A DNA stretch of 64,000 nt, taken from contig JAGDYV010000068.1 in NCBI GenBank assembly GCA_049116495.1, positions 1 through 64,000 of the forward strand, given 5' to 3'. Positions 60,858-64,000 of the stretch are shown here, one piece after another. Position 1 is the first letter of the stretch. Every line of letters starts with the position of its first letter. A program made the position numbers and the translations under genes. The notes beneath the pieces are model-generated. The model had not been told where the DNA came from, ran no database searches, and saw only the letters and a list, made by a program, of their open reading frames with translations. Source of the DNA: CAJQQK01 sp049116495 (GTDB taxonomy: Bacteria; Pseudomonadota; Alphaproteobacteria; Rhizobiales; Hyphomicrobiaceae).

Positions 60858-62672
60858 ATGTTGACGAATTGGACACCGCAGCCTGACCAAACGTTCGACA
60901 GTGGATTAGTCACGGATTGCGAACAATCAATTATTAGAGCGGCCACAAATTACATGGCCCAGGGACTCGTGGTCTACAATGACCGCTCAGAACTTATCCT
61001 GCACAATGCGACGTATCGGGCCATTTACGGGCTCGACGCAAAAGATCTGTACGACGGTTTGCCAATTGAAGAAGTGATCAAGCTACAAGCCAGATCACTT
61101 GGCCTGAGTGATGCTGCCATTAAGGAATTCGGAGCCCCGTTCGTTGATCAGAGCGTCAAAAGCTGGTCCGCTGTGCGAACATTGCCTGACGGTCGAAGCA
61201 TTCAGATGTCCCGCCGTCAAATGGGCGAAGGTTATTTTGTCGTCACGCATCAGGACATCTCGGACCGCGTGTGCATGGAAGACGAGATCAGGTACACTGC
61301 CAACCACGACAATCTGACCGGCTTGGCGAACCGCATGTCCTTCCTGCAGCAACTTGAAACCCTGCTGACGCGTGTTCGACGGGGCGATCGTATCGCGCTT
61401 CTCGCGATTGATCTCGACAATTTCAAACAAGTCAACGACACCCATGGTCATGCCGTTGGCGATGAACTGCTCATCCAAGTTGCGCAACGCTTGCAGCAAA
61501 CCATTCGGGACACGGACGTGGTGGCAAGGTTCGGCGGTGATGAATTCGCCATCATCCAGGTGCCAGGCCATCAGGCCGACTCAGCGGAAAAACTGGCAAG
61601 GCGCGTGATCGAGGCGCTGGCGGCTCCCTATCTCGTCAATGATCTGACGCTCTTTGTCGGTTCGAGTGTTGGCATCGCGCTCGCGGATGAACACACCTCG
61701 GACAGCGCAACGCTGATGCACAACTCCGATCTGGCATTGTATCGCGCCAAACAGGATGGCCGGGGCGTCGTACGGTTCTTCGACGACCATTTCGACAAAC
61801 TCATGCGGCGCAAACGCGAAACGGAAGTCAAAATGCGGCGCGCACTGGTGCTCGATCAATTCTCGCTGCACTATCAGCCCATTCTCAACATCGAAACCGG
61901 CCGCGTCGAATCCGTCGAAGCCTTGCTGCGTTGGCAAGACGGCGATAACTGGATTTCACCCGGTGACTTCATACCGCTTGCCGAAGAAAACGGCCTTATC
62001 GTGCCAATCGGTGAATGGGTCATGCGCAAGGCCTGCCTTGATGCCGCACAATGGCCAGACCATATCTCGATCGCCGTCAATGTCTCACCAATGCAGTTCA
62101 AGACGGGCAACCTGATCGAGTCGATCAAGAACGCATTTGCCGCATCAAACCTGGCACCGTCTCGTCTCAGAGTTGAAATCACGGAGTCCTTGTTGCTCGA
62201 CGACACAACGGATGTCCTCTCCCTCCTGAACCAATTGCGTGCCCTTGGCATCCAGATCGCACTTGACGATTTTGGTACCGGTTACTCATCGCTAAAGTAT
62301 TTGACAAGCTTTCCGTTCAGCAAGATTAAGATTGATCGGTCATTTGTTACCGGGTTGCCAACGGCATTCGAAAAACTTGCCGTCATTCGAGCGGCAACCA
62401 CATTAGGGCGCGATCTAGGCATGGAGACTGTCGTAGAAGGGGTGGAGACACCTGGTCAACTCGACGCGGTCCGCGCCGCCGGGTGCAACCATGTGCAGGG
62501 GTTCTATTTTGCCAAACCCACCCGTTTGTCGGAATTGAAGGAAACCGTCGAAGCCGCCGAGGGATTGTGCAAATCGTCGATTCGGCCACGCTATCTCAAA
62601 AACCTCTTGGCTGCACTTGAACCAGTTCTGATGCGTTGGAGATTCGTCAACGCACCACTGTCGAGATCGTGA
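60858..62672 (+). CDS. PAS-GGDEF-EAL cyclic-di-GMP signalling protein
   Basis: 604-residue cytoplasmic protein without membrane helices. A PAS-type sensor spans residues about 30-140 (GLVVYNDRSELILHNATYRA, RTLPDGRSIQMSRR). The GGDEF domain covers about 150-315 with an intact RFGGDEFAII site (226-230) and the inhibitory RxxD site RDTD at 217-220. The EAL domain starts near 330 (ESVEALLRWQ, Glu354-Leu356) and keeps the metal and loop motifs DDFGTGYSSLKYL and KIDRSFV, so both cyclase and phosphodiesterase look catalytically complete. ATG 60858 follows GGGGAA by nine bases; TTG 60828 is an alternative. Confidence 0.93.
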   Translation: MLTNWTPQPDQTFDSGLVTDCEQSIIRAATNYMAQGLVVYNDRSELILHNATYRAIYGLDAKDLYDGLPIEEVIKLQARSLGLSDAAIKEFGAPFVDQSVKSWSAVRTLPDGRSIQMSRRQMGEGYFVVTHQDISDRVCMEDEIRYTANHDNLTGLANRMSFLQQLETLLTRVRRGDRIALLAIDLDNFKQVNDTHGHAVGDELLIQVAQRLQQTIRDTDVVARFGGDEFAIIQVPGHQADSAEKLARRVIEALAAPYLVNDLTLFVGSSVGIALADEHTSDSATLMHNSDLALYRAKQDGRGVVRFFDDHFDKLMRRKRETEVKMRRALVLDQFSLHYQPILNIETGRVESVEALLRWQDGDNWISPGDFIPLAEENGLIVPIGEWVMRKACLDAAQWPDHISIAVNVSPMQFKTGNLIESIKNAFAASNLAPSRLRVEITESLLLDDTTDVLSLLNQLRALGIQIALDDFGTGYSSLKYLTSFPFSKIKIDRSFVTGLPTAFEKLAVIRAATTLGRDLGMETVVEGVETPGQLDAVRAAGCNHVQGFYFAKPTRLSELKETVEAAEGLCKSSIRPRYLKNLLAALEPVLMRWRFVNAPLSRS

Positions 62673-62702
62673 CGCACGGCAGCCGAGGCCAATGGGCCAG
62701 CC

Positions 62703-63149
62703 TTATGAAGGTGATGGATAGGTCGGTTTTGGCCGTAATTTCTTTTCCGGCTCATCAGGCGCGCCCCGAGCCTTGCGGCGCAATTCATCCATGTAGGCGA
62801 GGATGTCGGCAATCTCATTGCGTGTGAGCTGAGTGTTCGGCATCGGCTTATGGGGCCGGATCAAAATCCCCCTGATGTGTTGATCAGGAAGGTCCTTGAT
62901 CGCCCGGAAGGTTGGCACACCCGCCACGGTTTGCTTGGACGAATTGCCATCGACAAAGTGGCACGACGCGCAAAGCGTTTTCGACAGTTTCAGTCCACGA
63001 GCCGCGTCCGCTTTCCATTTCGGCTTTTCACCAGCTGATAGACCGGCAGCGGAACAGGACAACACTGCAACAAACACAGGAACCTGCACGACGCTCCTCC
63101 AACCAGAACGCACAGTTTCTAGGTGTCCTGGGGTGCCGTGGTTCGTCAT
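62703..63149 (-). CDS. Exported class I cytochrome c
   Basis: 148-residue c-type cytochrome. A hydrophobic segment VVQVPVFVAVLSCSAAGLSA (about residues 20-39) is a signal or anchor. The haem site is LCASCHFVDG (Cys60, Cys63, His64) and the axial Met is Met103 in HKPMPNTQLT; EIADILAYMDELRR is the C-terminal helix. ATG 63149 has AAGGAGG nine bases upstream; the frame opens 22 codons earlier without need. It may take electrons from one of the dehydrogenases in this window, but no link is shown. Confidence 0.9.
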   Translation of the reverse strand: MTNHGTPGHLETVRSGWRSVVQVPVFVAVLSCSAAGLSAGEKPKWKADAARGLKLSKTLCASCHFVDGNSSKQTVAGVPTFRAIKDLPDQHIRGILIRPHKPMPNTQLTRNEIADILAYMDELRRKARGAPDEPEKKLRPKPTYPSPS

Positions 63150-63422
63150 CAAAGAATTCCCTCCTTGCCAATCGGTCGCGAACTCAGATGTCGCTCCGTC
63201 TTCACACCGCATCATTGACCTTCATCAATGCCATTGATCACGGCGATCGAGTTGAGCCCACCGAAGTCAGCTGTTGACGAAGATCAATGTGCACCCTGTT
63301 CACGATCCTATGGTGTTCGGACCTGGGAGCATTGTCGCAAGAAGAAACCTCCATCACCATCCATGTGTCTGGCGCATTCCAGTGGTGCCAGCGCATTGAC
63401 CCGCACGCAAAGGGCGAAGTCC

Positions 63423-63860
63423 ATGTATAAGCACCTGCTGATCGCAATTGATGGCTCTGACCTGGCACAAACCGCGTTGCGCCATGGTGTCGGCCTTGCC
63501 AAGAGCATCAACGCCAATGTGACGATTGTGACGGTTTCAGAACCGTGGCACGCCTATTCGGCCGGCGAATTGACGATGCCATTCCCGATTCAAGAGTACC
63601 AGGACAGTGTCGCCAAATGGGCAACGGACATACTCGCCAAGGCAAAGGCCTTCGCAGATGAAGCCGGCGTGCACAACACAACGATCCACATCAAGGACGA
63701 TTATCCCGCCGACGGTATTCTCAGCGCAGCCGAGAAGCAGGACTGCGATTTGATCGTAATGGCATCGCACGGACGCCGAGGCATTTCACGCATCGTCCTC
63801 GGCAGCCAAGCCAATCATGTCGTAACCCACAGCACCCGACCGGTCCTTATCTGCCGTTAA
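63423..63860 (+). CDS. Universal stress protein, UspA family
   Basis: 145-residue single-domain Usp. KHLLIAIDGSDLAQTALRHG begins the fold (strand 1 and the Asp that touches ATP); the C-terminal ATP loop is ASHGRRGISRIVLGSQANHV. The G-x2-G...GS pattern suggests an ATP-binding form. ATG 63423 gives the family-standard start; the longer frame from 63228 is not supported. A flavodoxin gene starts 37 bases on. Confidence 0.93.
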   Translation: MYKHLLIAIDGSDLAQTALRHGVGLAKSINANVTIVTVSEPWHAYSAGELTMPFPIQEYQDSVAKWATDILAKAKAFADEAGVHNTTIHIKDDYPADGILSAAEKQDCDLIVMASHGRRGISRIVLGSQANHVVTHSTRPVLICR

Positions 63861-63897
63861 TCGAGTTAGGTCTTTTCCAGCCCATGGAGACTGTTCA

Positions 63898-64000
63898 ATG
63901 AATGTGTTGATTGCATATGGAACAACTGAAGGTCAGACCCGCAAGATTGCGCGATATATGGCTGGTTCCATGCGCGAGGCCGGCCATGATGTCACATTGC
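63898..64000 (+). CDS. Flavodoxin-domain protein (start only)
   Basis: The first 34 codons run off the window edge: MNVLIAYGTTEGQTRKIARY and the next residues have the FMN phosphate-loop pattern (YGTTEGQT) of flavodoxins and of HemG-like protoporphyrinogen oxidases. A GGAG site lies eight bases before the ATG. Probably in one unit with the stress protein. Confidence 0.8.
   Translation, partial: MNVLIAYGTTEGQTRKIARYMAGSMREAGHDVTL

Overview
The window reads as a chromosome segment from an alphaproteobacterium with a GC-rich, densely packed genome and a large catabolic repertoire. The evidence is indirect: high GC, many ATGA stop/start overlaps, a LIV-type transporter operon that includes a small membrane protein resembling DUF6867 (as I recall it, typical of Hyphomicrobiales and relatives), and a perfect Irr-type iron control element in front of a ferric-iron transporter. 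There is no rRNA, tRNA or ribosomal protein gene, so nothing fixes the genus. I saw no CRISPR array, insertion sequence, integrase or phage gene.

Layout. 1-702 is the C-terminal part of sulfoacetaldehyde acetyltransferase (xsc), closed by a strong terminator. 783-3989 (minus) is a MarR / EmrA-like / EmrB-like drug-efflux operon. 4117-5496 is an amine or amino-acid oxidase-like flavoprotein. 5653-11123 is a complete branched-chain amino-acid-type ABC transporter (two permeases, two ATPases, a small membrane protein, a periplasmic binding protein), ending in a rho-independent terminator. An SPFH/prohibitin-like gene follows.

12226-17315 (minus) is the most unusual part. A UGSC-family gene carries an in-frame TGA exactly where the family has selenocysteine, and a hairpin starts 11 nt after that TGA, as in bacterial SECIS elements. 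Upstream lie a 347-residue protein of unknown function, an LLM flavin-dependent oxidoreductase, a GFA-type zinc protein, a CmcJ/NvfI-type oxygenase and a degenerate class III nucleotide-cyclase-like protein. Next comes a lower-GC gene for a possible HTH protein, then a class I glutamine amidotransferase-like hydrolase, a D-amino-acid-oxidase-like protein with permuted domain order, an M23 peptidase, a very short gene with a strong Shine-Dalgarno, and a DEDDh exonuclease.

22967-41654 is a run of acid and CoA catabolism genes: ADP-forming acyl-CoA synthetase, acyl-CoA carboxylase carboxyltransferase, TauE/SafE exporter, SDR, BKACE, epoxide hydrolase, GMC oxidoreductase, HpcH/HpaI aldolase, metallophosphoesterase, amidase plus AtzH-like protein, DsbA-like isomerase, three membrane transporters, a solute-binding-like protein and two MaoC hydratases. 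41655-44823 is an iron-regulated Fe(III) ABC transporter without its ATPase. After it come a DUF255 thioredoxin protein, a DMT exporter, GDPD, a cysteine dioxygenase-like cupin, GST, an Ldh-type dehydrogenase, a hydrolase, an MFS carrier, a DegT aminotransferase and a tandem RidA protein. 55391-60483 (minus) is an SDR / CoxM / CoxS / CoxL / methyltransferase operon for a xanthine-dehydrogenase-family molybdoenzyme. The window ends with a PAS-GGDEF-EAL protein whose Shine-Dalgarno can be closed in a hairpin, a c-type cytochrome, a universal stress protein and the start of a flavodoxin.

Taken together, the genes describe uptake and oxidation of organic acids, amines and sulfonates, plus stress and redox functions. 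Product names are family-level calls made from motifs read by eye; no database search was possible.
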